A stretch of 64,000 nt of DNA from Petrotoga mobilis SJ95. Lineage in GTDB: Bacteria > Thermotogota > Thermotogae > Petrotogales > Petrotogaceae. Every line of letters begins with the position of its first letter. Positions within the stretch are counted from its first letter, which is position 1. The notes beneath the pieces are model-generated. The model was given only the letters and a program-made list of their open reading frames with translations, ran no database searches and was not told where the DNA came from. The stretch is taken from contig NC_010003.1 in NCBI RefSeq assembly GCF_000018605.1, positions 1,960,501 through 2,024,500 of the forward strand. Direction: 5' to 3'. Position numbers and translations under genes: made by a program. Below, in pieces: positions 24,481 to 32,490 of the stretch.

Positions 24481-27387
24481 TTATTTTGAAAGGAGAGTTT
24501 TCTGTGTGGCTTCTCCCCTTTCTTTTAGGATCCGCTGAGCATTCTTGCTACCAATATTTCTCACTTTGGTCAGAGGAATCCTCAAATATTCTCCTTCAAT
24601 TTTAAAAAGTTTTGCCTCGCTCTTGTAAAGATCCGGTCTTAAAAAACCAAAACCTCTCTTTCTCATCTCATAGGCGGTTTTAAGTGTGGAATAAAAGTTG
24701 GACTCTTCGTAATTATGTTGGTATTCGTTTTTTGAAAGCTTCTTAATCGTTTTAACAGTCAAGTCTTCATCCATTATAATGTCAATATCAAAAAACCTCG
24801 CTCTAATAGTGAAATAAACGCTGTAAAACTCAAGAGGATAATAAAGCTTGTAAAACGCTATCTTGTACGCCATTATCATGTAGGCAACCGCATGGGCTTT
24901 TGGGAAGAGATAATGAATCTTCTTCAAAGAATCAAGGTACCATTCGGGAGCTTCTGAATCATCTATCGCCTTCAGCTCTTTCTCTGTAAGCTCTTTCCCC
25001 TTTCTCACTTTTTCCATAACCATAAAGGCTGTTTTTGGTTCCACTCCGAAATACTCAAGTGTTGTCAAAATATCATCTCTACAGCTAACGATCTGATCGA
25101 TACCTGCAACATTTTTCAAAACTATCTCACGGGCGTTGTTGAACCAAATATCCGTTCCGTGTGCAAGTGAATTCGTCCTACACAGATCGTAAAAAGTTTC
25201 AGGCTTTGTCTCGGTGAGCATCTTATGGGAAAAAGGTGTCCAAACTTCTGGAACACCCAACGTGCCAATCTCCGTACCTATCTCCGAAAGATCCACTCCC
25301 AACTCCTTTGTAGAAGAGAAAAGTGAAAGAATCCGTTCATCGTGCATAGAAATATCGTTGTAATCGTAACCGGTTAAATCCTTAAGCATTTTTAAAAATG
25401 TTGGCCCATCGTGAGACAACACGTCTATTTTCAACAAATCATTTTCTAAAGCCTTAAAATCGTAATGTGTCGTAACGATACCAATCTCAGGAGAATTTGC
25501 AGAATATTGGTAAGGAGTGAAATCGTGAACATCGTACTCTTGAGGGATTATTATCATAGCCGATGGATGTTGACCTGTATTCAACTTTGTTCCTTTTATT
25601 TTCTGAGAAATCCAAAAAAGATGTGCAAAATTCATATCTTCATCCTTGAAGTAATTGAGAGCCATCTTCATAGCGTTGTACCTTGAGATGGTACTAATCG
25701 TACCTGCCTTGTAACAATAATTCCTACCAAATTTCTCTTCCAAGAACCTCTGTATATCGGTGAAGATCTCAGCCGAAAAATTCACGTCTATATCTGGGAT
25801 CTTCTCGCCAGAATACCCCATAAAAACCTCAAACCTTATATTATGCCCATCGGAGTTTAAAATTGCACCGCAATTTGGGCATGACTTCTCTTTTAAATCA
25901 AAACCACTCAAATTCAAATTCTCCACGAACTCTATAAACCCACAACTCTCACAAAAATAATGTGGCGGCAACGGATTAACCTCCGTTATCCCCAAAAGAA
26001 AAGCCACAAGCGAAGAACCAACAGAACCCCTCGAACCGATTGGGTAACCCATCTCTAAAGACTTCTCGACCATATCGGCTGAGATCAAAAATATCACCGC
26101 ATACCCGTTATCTACTATACTTTTCAATTCCTTTTCTATCCTATCTATAATTATACGGTGTAACTTTTCCCCATACCTCTTTTTTGCGTTGCTATAAACG
26201 ATATCTCTCAAATTTTGGTCGGCGGAGGGGATATAAGGCGCCTTCAATTTAAAATCAAAAGGAGCAAGCTCCTCTATCTCACCAGCGATTTTATTCGTGT
26301 TTTTCACCACAATTTCTTTTGCAATGCCACGCTTTTTGAAGATCTCAAACGCCTCATCGTACATCTGGGAAGTGCTCCTAAAATAATTAACACTTCGCAC
26401 AGTCTTTCTTGGTTTACTCTTTGTGGAGGTACCAACGATCATAGCGTTTAAATACTCTCGATCTTCTTCTCTCAAATAATGAACATCACCGGACATAACA
26501 ACAGGCTTTCTGACATCTTTTGCAATCTCATAGACAGTTCTAGAATAATCGATAATCTTACCCTTCTCCAAACATAAATCATTATAACAATTCATAGGGA
26601 AAAGCTCTATATAATCAAAAAAAGTTATCCATTCCTTCAAATCGTTAGTAGAATACTTGTTCAAATAGGAGTAAAGCAAAAACCCATCCAGTGAAGAGCC
26701 TAAAAGTAGCCCTTTTCTCAAATTCTTCAAATCAGAGAGTGAAATTATTGCACTTTTATTCACAACGTTCATATGTGAAATCGATATTATTTTATAAAGA
26801 TTCTTCAACCCCTCTTTATTCTTAACCAAAACATTCACATGTTTTACGATCCCTCTTCTCTCATCGTGTACATTCAACTCACAACCAAAAATAGCTTTTA
26901 TACCCTTTCTTTTAGCATACTCATAGAAATAAGGAATTATCTGCACATTTTCGTTATCAGTAATGGCAACCGCCTTTTGTCCAAACGAAGAAACAGCATC
27001 CACCAACTCCTCCATACCCAATATAGACAACTTTGAGCTCATCTTTGAATGAGCATGAAGTTCAACCCTCTTTTCTACCGAAAGATCATGCCAAGATAAG
27101 TGAACAGCAGCTTTTATTGTGTTTACCTTCAAACAATAACTCCCCATTTCGCAATCGTACTCTAATACCCCTTCAAATCTAAACCATTCACCTTTCCTTG
27201 ACCCTGTTCGGGGCGTTTTCCCGCTTTCTGACTTACACAAAAAAGAATAACTATAATCAGAAACAAACAGATAATAAAAATCCTTTGACTCATTAACATG
27301 AAAAATTTGGCCTTTTATGCTTATCTCCTTATTAAAAAACTCTTCCTCCCGCCCTTTAATATCCAATAGACTCTCAAAAAAATACAT
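24481..27387 (-). CDS. polC: PolC-type DNA polymerase III alpha subunit lacking the 3'-5' exonuclease domain
   Basis: 968 residues from ATG at 27387 (AAAGGAGGAGG upstream); frames open further upstream run into the promoter. A short OB part (about 20-95) is followed by a PHP domain (about 108) and the C-family polymerase core: VGSRGSVGSSLVAFLLGITEVNPLPPHY, zinc CESC and CPNC, catalytic IPDIDVNFS and LKIDVLSHD, HGTDIWFNNA and FPKAHAVAY. In B. subtilis and T. maritima PolC an exonuclease with DFETTGL-type motifs interrupts PHP; here GCELNVHDERRG joins HVNVLVKNKEGLKNLY directly. PHP has TDN in place of TDH. The C-terminus stops about 40 residues early. It may be a second, divergent PolC. Confidence 0.85.
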   Translation of the reverse strand: MYFFESLLDIKGREEEFFNKEISIKGQIFHVNESKDFYYLFVSDYSYSFLCKSESGKTPRTGSRKGEWFRFEGVLEYDCEMGSYCLKVNTIKAAVHLSWHDLSVEKRVELHAHSKMSSKLSILGMEELVDAVSSFGQKAVAITDNENVQIIPYFYEYAKRKGIKAIFGCELNVHDERRGIVKHVNVLVKNKEGLKNLYKIISISHMNVVNKSAIISLSDLKNLRKGLLLGSSLDGFLLYSYLNKYSTNDLKEWITFFDYIELFPMNCYNDLCLEKGKIIDYSRTVYEIAKDVRKPVVMSGDVHYLREEDREYLNAMIVGTSTKSKPRKTVRSVNYFRSTSQMYDEAFEIFKKRGIAKEIVVKNTNKIAGEIEELAPFDFKLKAPYIPSADQNLRDIVYSNAKKRYGEKLHRIIIDRIEKELKSIVDNGYAVIFLISADMVEKSLEMGYPIGSRGSVGSSLVAFLLGITEVNPLPPHYFCESCGFIEFVENLNLSGFDLKEKSCPNCGAILNSDGHNIRFEVFMGYSGEKIPDIDVNFSAEIFTDIQRFLEEKFGRNYCYKAGTISTISRYNAMKMALNYFKDEDMNFAHLFWISQKIKGTKLNTGQHPSAMIIIPQEYDVHDFTPYQYSANSPEIGIVTTHYDFKALENDLLKIDVLSHDGPTFLKMLKDLTGYDYNDISMHDERILSLFSSTKELGVDLSEIGTEIGTLGVPEVWTPFSHKMLTETKPETFYDLCRTNSLAHGTDIWFNNAREIVLKNVAGIDQIVSCRDDILTTLEYFGVEPKTAFMVMEKVRKGKELTEKELKAIDDSEAPEWYLDSLKKIHYLFPKAHAVAYMIMAYKIAFYKLYYPLEFYSVYFTIRARFFDIDIIMDEDLTVKTIKKLSKNEYQHNYEESNFYSTLKTAYEMRKRGFGFLRPDLYKSEAKLFKIEGEYLRIPLTKVRNIGSKNAQRILKERGEATQKTLLSK

Positions 27388-27421
27388 AGAACCTCCTCCT
27401 TTAGGAATACGTATATATATT

Positions 27422-27450
27422 ATTATACATAATTCTACCCAAGAAGTCAA
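27422..27450 (-). promoter_or_regulatory. polC promoter
   Basis: Minus strand TTGACT (27450-27445), 17 bases, TATAAT (27427-27422). The predicted start of transcription is about 30 bases before the polC ATG. Confidence 0.8.
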
Positions 27451-27457
27451 CAGTGGG

Positions 27458-27790
27458 TTGCAGTGGGGGCGGAGAGCAGGGCGAAGGGGCGCAAACCTAG
27501 ATGGAATGATTATTTTAAAAACTTCATAAATTTTAAAAATAAGATTCCGATTTTAAAAAAGTTCAGAGCGGGGTTTTTTAAGGGGGGCTCTCTTAAATGT
27601 TCGGGGGTTTTAGGGGCCGCAGGTCCCTTCCGTAAATGGGTGGGGAGCGGGGGAAGGGCAAAGCCTTTTGCTCATCCTTAGAGGGTGGGCTGCGGGGCGA
27701 AGGGGCGCAAATGTAGATAAAATGATTATTTTAAAAACTTTGTAACTTTCAAAGGGTTAAAGGGCGCTAATAAAAAGAGCGCTAATAAAA
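27458..27790 (+). repeat. Large mosaic GC-rich repeat block between polC and the small lysine-rich gene
   Basis: No gene is seen. Three units lie in the plus direction: 27464-27495, about 27629-27660, and 27675-27712, with ends such as GGGGCGAAGGGGCGCAAA. Between them are an AT-rich linker (AATTTTAAAAATAAGATT) also found at 37.98 and 53.2 kb, and GGGGCCGCAGGTCCC, a hairpin seen in other blocks. GAGCGCTAATAAAAA is duplicated at the end. Unlike most blocks it points away from both neighbouring genes. Confidence 0.8.
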
Positions 27791-27795
27791 AGTAG

Positions 27796-27821
27796 AAGGC
27801 AGATAAATAATTATCTGCCTT
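27796..27821 (-). terminator. Terminator of the 18-residue gene
   Basis: Perfect 11-bp stem AAGGCAGATAA (27796-27806) and TTATCTGCCTT (27811-27821), then CTACTTTTTATT on the minus strand. Confidence 0.85.
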
Positions 27822-27843
27822 CATTCCGATCAATATCACTTAA

Positions 27844-27900
27844 CTACTTCTTTGGTTTATCTTTTGGCTTGTCTTGTTTCTTCTTTTTTTCCTCTGCCAT
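27844..27900 (-). CDS. 18-residue lysine-rich peptide with its own promoter and terminator
   Basis: The encoded peptide is MAEEKKKKQDKPKDKPKK, almost entirely charged. I know no family. Evidence that it is real: GGAGGAGGAAGG lies 5 bases before ATG at 27900, a consensus promoter is about 80 bases upstream, and an 11-bp terminator follows 22 bases after the stop. The leader carries GGGC-TTTT-GCCC directly before the ribosome-binding site. The alternative is that the transcript acts as a small RNA and the frame is incidental. Confidence 0.6.
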   Translation of the reverse strand: MAEEKKKKQDKPKDKPKK

Positions 27901-27979
27901 GACCCTTCCTCCTCCGGGCAAAAGCCCTGTCAATGGAACCCTTATACCTATAACCAACACATATAATAATCTTATAAAT

Positions 27980-28007
27980 ATTATACCATACTAAAAATTA
28001 AATGCAA
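27980..28007 (-). promoter_or_regulatory. Promoter of the 18-residue gene
   Basis: Minus strand TTGCAT (28007-28002), 16 bases, TATAAT (27985-27980), with an extended TGG before the -10. It predicts a transcript of about 180 bases ending at the 27.8 kb terminator. Confidence 0.75.
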
Positions 28008-28139
28008 TAGTTTTTAGCAAAAATTTTTGGCAACAATATCACTTTTAAAAAACTCTGCTAAAAATCCCTCAATTTCAGTCGATAAAAATAGGATAAACAA
28101 TTACTTAAAAAGAAATATTAAAAGGCAATGAAAAGTACG

Positions 28140-28265
28140 ATCAACCTTAAAGGGCGGGCTGCGGGATGAAAAGGGCCAGAGTCCTTTCTTTAGAGGGTGG
28201 GCAGCGGGGCGAAGGGGCGCTATTTATCAAGTTTTAGAACTTCTAAAGACAACTTCAAAAGCTAA
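28140..28265 (+). repeat. Mosaic GC-rich repeat and hairpin leader ahead of the TPR-glycosyltransferase gene
   Basis: Two units; the second (28187-28224) ends GGGGCGAAGGGGCGCTA. Then TTTAGA (28233-28238), loop ACT, TCTAAA (28242-28247), a TCAAAA stretch and AAGGAGG. Every element of the leader layout is present. Confidence 0.8.
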
Positions 28266-28276
28266 GGAGGAATCCC

Positions 28277-30619
28277 ATGTACGAAGAAATCTTTGAATTG
28301 ATAAACAAAGGAGAAATAAACAAAGCTCAAGAACAAATAGAAAAAATATCCGATGATGACCCGAAAAAATACAACTTAAAAGGACTAATACACTTCAACA
28401 AAAAAGAACTCGAAAAAGCCAAAGAACAATTCGAAAAAGGTTTAACAATAAACCCCGTTGACACAGACCTATTATTCAACTATGGGTATCTACTAAAAGA
28501 AATGAATCAAGAAATGGAAGCATGGAGATACCTGATGAGGATACACGACAAAGACTGGGCAACTTATGACCTCTTAGGAGACATAGAATTCAAAAACAGA
28601 AGCAAACTAGCATCTTTAAGATTTTACCTAAAAGCGGCAGAACTAACAGATAACCCACAAATGAAAAAGAAATTCTTAGAAATAAGAAACAAGCTAAAGA
28701 AAGACACAAAGATAGCCTTCCTTTGTTTACCTGGCTTAGACAACTTCCTAAAAGACATAGTAGAAACCTTTTCTCTCGGATACAATGTCAAACTCGTAGT
28801 ATCAACAGACGGCAACGAAATAACACAAGCGATAAAATGGGCAGACATAGTCTGGCTTGAGTGGGCAAATGACTTAGCAGTATTTGCAACTAACAAAGTC
28901 CCTGAAATAGCAAATAAAAAAGTTATTTGTAGATTACATGGGTATGAGGCTTTTAATGTGAATGTTCTTAACAAAATAAATTGGAATCTTATTGATAGGA
29001 TGATTTTTGTTGCTGATCATGTTAGAGAAGATGCTTATGAATCCTGCCCCCAGATAAAAAATGTTCCATATACAATGGTTTATAATGGAATTAATTTAGA
29101 TAAGTTTGTCTTTAGCAAAAGGACGAAAGGTAAAAGAATATGTTTTAGTGGACACGTTAACTACAAAAAAAATCCTATGCTCATAATCCAAATCTTAAAA
29201 AAACTTTTAAAAATAGATGAAGAATACAGAATAGATTGGGCAGGAGATCATCAGGATATAAGAATAAAGAAATATTTAAATTACATATTAAAAGATATGG
29301 GAATAGAAGATAAATTTACTTTTCACGATTGGACAAATGATATCAATTCATGGTTGGAAGATAAAAATTATTTTTTATCAACCAGCATTCATGAGGGTTA
29401 TGGGGTAGGAATAATGGAATCTATGGCAAGAGGGATAAAACCAATAATTCATAATTTTTACGCTGCCCGAGGATTTTATCCAGATGAGCTTATATACAAC
29501 ACAGTCGATGAAGCAGTAGAAAAAATAACAGAAGAAAGTTACGACTCCGAAAGTTACCGTAGGTTTATCGAAGATAATTACACGTTGGAGGAACAGATTA
29601 ATGCATTAGAAACCGCACTAAATACATTAGAAAAAGTCAACAAGAAAATAAATAAAAAAGTTGCCGAAGATCTGAAGGACTCATTTTTAGATTATATGAT
29701 TCCTAAATTTATAGAATTTACACCATACACAGACAAATATATTGATTCTTTCGATTTTGAAGGTTCTAAAATTAGAATTGGAAAGGTAGAAAAAATTACA
29801 GATGAGATTAGCCTTATTGAATTTATAGTAAAAAATAAAAAGGGTCAACAATTAGCATTGCAAAATATTTGGTATAATCACTCTACTAAGCAAATAACTT
29901 TCCCAAATTATATCTCATTAAGTAAAAATAAAAAGATAATTCAAAATTTTGTATATCAGATACTCGAATCCAGGTTAAGTTACATTGGTAATATGTTTAG
30001 ATTTCCAGGAAGTAAAAAATATTGGGAAGAAAGATACAAAACAGGAGGTAATTCAGGACATGGTTCTTATGGAAAATTAGCAGAATTCAAAGCAGAAGTA
30101 ATAAATTCTTTTGTAAAGGAGAAAAGAATTAAATCCATTGTAGAACTTGGATGTGGAGATGGGAATCAAGTATCTTTGTTTGACTTTCCAAAGTATACTG
30201 GTTTGGATGTTTCAGAGACTGCTGTTAATTTGTGTAGAGAACGTTTTATGAAAGATAAAACAAAAAGTTTTTTCTTATATAATCCAGAAGAGGTAGAAAG
30301 CAACAAATCACTTTTTAAGGCTGAGCTGTCGTTGTCATTGGATGTGATTTACCACCTGGTTGAGGATTTGCAGTTTGATTTATACATGAAAAACTTATTC
30401 CTATCTGCAGAAAAATTTGTTATCGTCTATTCTTCAAACACAGATAAAAATCCAGAAGGCACGCCCCCTCACATAAAATACAGAAGGTTTACTGATTGGA
30501 TTGAAAAGAACTCTCCAGAATGGGAATTATTCCGTAAGATTAAAAACAAATATCCTCAGGAGTCTCTCTCTGATTTTTTTATTTTCTGCAGACGCCAAAA
30601 AGGTCTAAACAATCATTGA
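28277..30619 (+). CDS. TPR / GT4 glycosyltransferase / methyltransferase fusion
   Basis: 780 residues, three parts. TPR-like helices span 1-135. A GT-B glycosyltransferase follows (about 145-440) with the family 4 motif HEGYGVGIMESMARG (E373 and E381 region). The C-terminus is a class I SAM methyltransferase (about 590-780) with VELGCGDGN at 622-630. It probably makes and methylates a glycan on a surface protein; flagellin is the next intact gene. Codon use changes abruptly near 28915 (residue 213): C-ending codons and few T before, T-rich after, suggesting a recombination joint. ATG at 28277 follows AAGGAGG. Confidence 0.85.
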   Translation: MYEEIFELINKGEINKAQEQIEKISDDDPKKYNLKGLIHFNKKELEKAKEQFEKGLTINPVDTDLLFNYGYLLKEMNQEMEAWRYLMRIHDKDWATYDLLGDIEFKNRSKLASLRFYLKAAELTDNPQMKKKFLEIRNKLKKDTKIAFLCLPGLDNFLKDIVETFSLGYNVKLVVSTDGNEITQAIKWADIVWLEWANDLAVFATNKVPEIANKKVICRLHGYEAFNVNVLNKINWNLIDRMIFVADHVREDAYESCPQIKNVPYTMVYNGINLDKFVFSKRTKGKRICFSGHVNYKKNPMLIIQILKKLLKIDEEYRIDWAGDHQDIRIKKYLNYILKDMGIEDKFTFHDWTNDINSWLEDKNYFLSTSIHEGYGVGIMESMARGIKPIIHNFYAARGFYPDELIYNTVDEAVEKITEESYDSESYRRFIEDNYTLEEQINALETALNTLEKVNKKINKKVAEDLKDSFLDYMIPKFIEFTPYTDKYIDSFDFEGSKIRIGKVEKITDEISLIEFIVKNKKGQQLALQNIWYNHSTKQITFPNYISLSKNKKIIQNFVYQILESRLSYIGNMFRFPGSKKYWEERYKTGGNSGHGSYGKLAEFKAEVINSFVKEKRIKSIVELGCGDGNQVSLFDFPKYTGLDVSETAVNLCRERFMKDKTKSFFLYNPEEVESNKSLFKAELSLSLDVIYHLVEDLQFDLYMKNLFLSAEKFVIVYSSNTDKNPEGTPPHIKYRRFTDWIEKNSPEWELFRKIKNKYPQESLSDFFIFCRRQKGLNNH

Positions 30620-30725
30620 TAATGTAACGGTCATTGTCAATATATAAATTATTTATATTTTCTGATTTATATAATATTCACTAATCTCTCCACGACCTTT
30701 GAGAGTTCTTAACACTTTTCTTCTG

Positions 30726-31009
30726 AAAGAAAAAGGCAGGAATGTTCGAAGGCTTAAAGAATCAAGTTTGAGTATAATTGATGCTATGGCTAACCCGTTG
30801 AAGAAGTAGAAGGTCTTTCAAAAGTGTTGTACGAAAAGATTATTCAAAGATACCCAGTTATTGAAAGTATAATAAACTTACTAAATGAATTCAAACAGAT
30901 GTTGAAATCAAAGAACGTTAAAAAAGCTGAAGAATGGATAGAAAAAGAACATATAAAAAATGCTAAAGTTTTTGGAAAACTGTTCGATAATATGTATGAA
31001 AATCCTTAG
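30726..31009 (+). pseudogene. Transposase C-terminal remnant, frameshifted
   Basis: Two reading frames join near 30796. The first ends RRLKESSLSIIDAMANP; the second continues VEEVEGLSKVLYEKIIQRYP and later LLNEFKQMLKSKNVKKAEEW before stopping. The second part looks like the C-terminal helices of an ISL3-type transposase; this is from memory of the family and moderate at best. No start or inverted repeats were found, so it is a fossil. The remaining DNA of the 30620-31076 gap holds nothing else I can name except the palindrome at 31004. Confidence 0.45.
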
Positions 31010-31027
31010 CGCTAAGGGAAAATCCTT
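30998..31027 (+). repeat. Palindrome and direct repeat before flagellin
   Basis: CCTTAGCGCTAAGG (31004-31017) is a perfect palindrome, flanked by two copies of GAAAATCCTT (30998-31007 and 31018-31027). It overlaps the end of the transposase remnant. It could be an element scar or an operator. Confidence 0.5.
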
Positions 31028-31076
31028 GTCCAAGGAAGGGCAAGAAACAAAAAAATCACATGGAGGTGTATGAATT

Positions 31077-32243
31077 ATGAGGATTAACCACAACATCAGT
31101 GCATTGAATGCATGGAGATCGATGGATCAAGTAAACCAATCTATGGGTAAAACACTTGAAAAACTTTCTTCTGGTTTAAGGATCAACAGAGCAGGAGACG
31201 ATGCAGCGGGATTAGCAATATCCGAAAAGATGAGAGGTCAAATAAAAGGTTTGGATACCGCTGTAAAGAATGCACAAGACTCTATATCTTTGATACAAAC
31301 AGCAGAAGGAGCATTGACAGAAACACACTCTATACTTCAAAGAATGAGGGAATTATCTGTTCAAGCTGCATCTGATACCAACACAAATGTTGATAGAAAT
31401 CAAATTCAGTTAGAATTAGACCAACTAAGAGAAGAGATCGATAGGATTTCAAGAACCACAGAGTTCAACACAATGAAATTGCTTGATGGTAAGATTGAAT
31501 CTTTCAGAGGTAGTGAAGATATTAAAGTTGTTACTGGAGGAAATATAAATGTTGAAGCTGGATTGATATCCGGCAGTACAGCAGTGGAAGGTACTTACGT
31601 TGTAGAAGTTGGACAATTAAGTGGTACTGAAACCACTGCTTTGGATGTTAAAATAACTCAGATAACAGCTGGTGGACAAACTAGCACCATTGTCACTTTG
31701 GGAGCTGGAGCAGCTACTATTGGTGGAATTTCATTTAAATGGGAATCATCAACTTTTGCTATCTCAGATTTTGGAGGGTCTTTGCCCAAAAATGAAATTG
31801 TAGATAGTGCAGTAGTTAGAGTTGAAGCAGCTAATACAGCTGCTAATCAATTAGTTTTGCAAATAGGGGCGAATGAAGGTCACAACATCGTACTTGGAAT
31901 AGACGATATGAGTTCCAAGGCTCTTGGACTCACGGAGGATTCACTTAAAGCAACCGACCAAGACAGTGCTGAAAGATCGATAATGGTTGTGGACGCCGCA
32001 ATTCACAAGGTAAGTACAGCGAGAGCTTCACTTGGTGCCGTTCAAAACAGATTGGAACATACTATATCCAACTTGGGTGTAGCTTCTGAGAACTTAACCG
32101 CAGCAGAAAGCAGAATCAGAGACGCAGATATGGCAAAAGAGATGATGGATTTTACAAAGCAACAGATACTCTTGCAGGCATCGAATGCGATGTTGGCACA
32201 AGCGAATACAATTCCACAAAATGTGTTGCAGTTGTTGAGATAA
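31077..32243 (+). CDS. fliC: Flagellin
   Basis: 388-residue flagellar filament protein. The N-terminal D0/D1 region begins MRINHNISALNAWRSM and contains LSSGLRINRAGDDAAGLAIS. The C-terminal D1/D0 ends MLAQANTIPQNVLQLLR. The middle (about 140-285), rich in Thr, Ser and Gly, is the surface-exposed part and offers many Ser/Thr positions for O-glycosylation, consistent with glycosyltransferase genes on both sides. ATG at 31077 follows GGAGGTG. A clear sigma-28 promoter was not found upstream. Confidence 0.96.
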   Translation: MRINHNISALNAWRSMDQVNQSMGKTLEKLSSGLRINRAGDDAAGLAISEKMRGQIKGLDTAVKNAQDSISLIQTAEGALTETHSILQRMRELSVQAASDTNTNVDRNQIQLELDQLREEIDRISRTTEFNTMKLLDGKIESFRGSEDIKVVTGGNINVEAGLISGSTAVEGTYVVEVGQLSGTETTALDVKITQITAGGQTSTIVTLGAGAATIGGISFKWESSTFAISDFGGSLPKNEIVDSAVVRVEAANTAANQLVLQIGANEGHNIVLGIDDMSSKALGLTEDSLKATDQDSAERSIMVVDAAIHKVSTARASLGAVQNRLEHTISNLGVASENLTAAESRIRDADMAKEMMDFTKQQILLQASNAMLAQANTIPQNVLQLLR

Positions 32244-32256
32244 AGGGGAATTTGAG

Positions 32257-32280
32257 AGAGGGCCTTCGGCCCTCTTTTTT
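32257..32280 (+). terminator. Flagellin terminator
   Basis: AGAGGGCC (32257-32264), UUCG-type loop, GGCCCTCT (32268-32275), then TTTTT. A strong terminator. Confidence 0.92.
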
Positions 32281-32314
32281 CTATTTATTATCTAATTATT
32301 ATCTATTTATTATC

Positions 32315-32430
32315 TATTCCCACCCGCCGCCCTTTAAGGAGTTATTTCTTTGGTTAGAGCTTCTTTTATCTATTCCCGCCCACCACCCCTTAAGGTAGTT
32401 TTTCTATGATTGGAGAAAGCCCCTTAAGGA
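32315..32430 (-). repeat. Degenerate mosaic repeats after flagellin
   Basis: Two decayed units on the minus strand (CTTAAAGGGCGGCGGGTGGGA and CTTAAGGGGTGGTGGGCGGG) and a CCCCTTAAGG piece. They are antisense to the flanking plus-strand genes. Confidence 0.55.
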
Positions 32431-32431
32431 A

Positions 32432-32460
32432 TTAAATATATTGAACAAGAATGATATAAT
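32432..32460 (+). promoter_or_regulatory. Promoter of the GT2-TPR gene
   Basis: TTAAAT (32432-32437), 17 bases, TATAAT (32455-32460), with TGA before the -10 (extended -10). It lies 30 bases before the ATG at 32491. Confidence 0.65.
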
Positions 32461-32490
32461 AGATGTAGCTTTTTGATGGGAGGAAAGTTT

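Noticed and set aside
27388-27450. Upstream extension of polC to 27450
   Set aside because: The extra 21 codons cover the promoter -10 and -35; the ATG at 27387 has AAAGGAGGAGG.
28624-28974. Minus-strand open frame inside the GT4 gene
   Set aside because: A shadow created by the T-poor codon use of the plus-strand gene; no start site or family.
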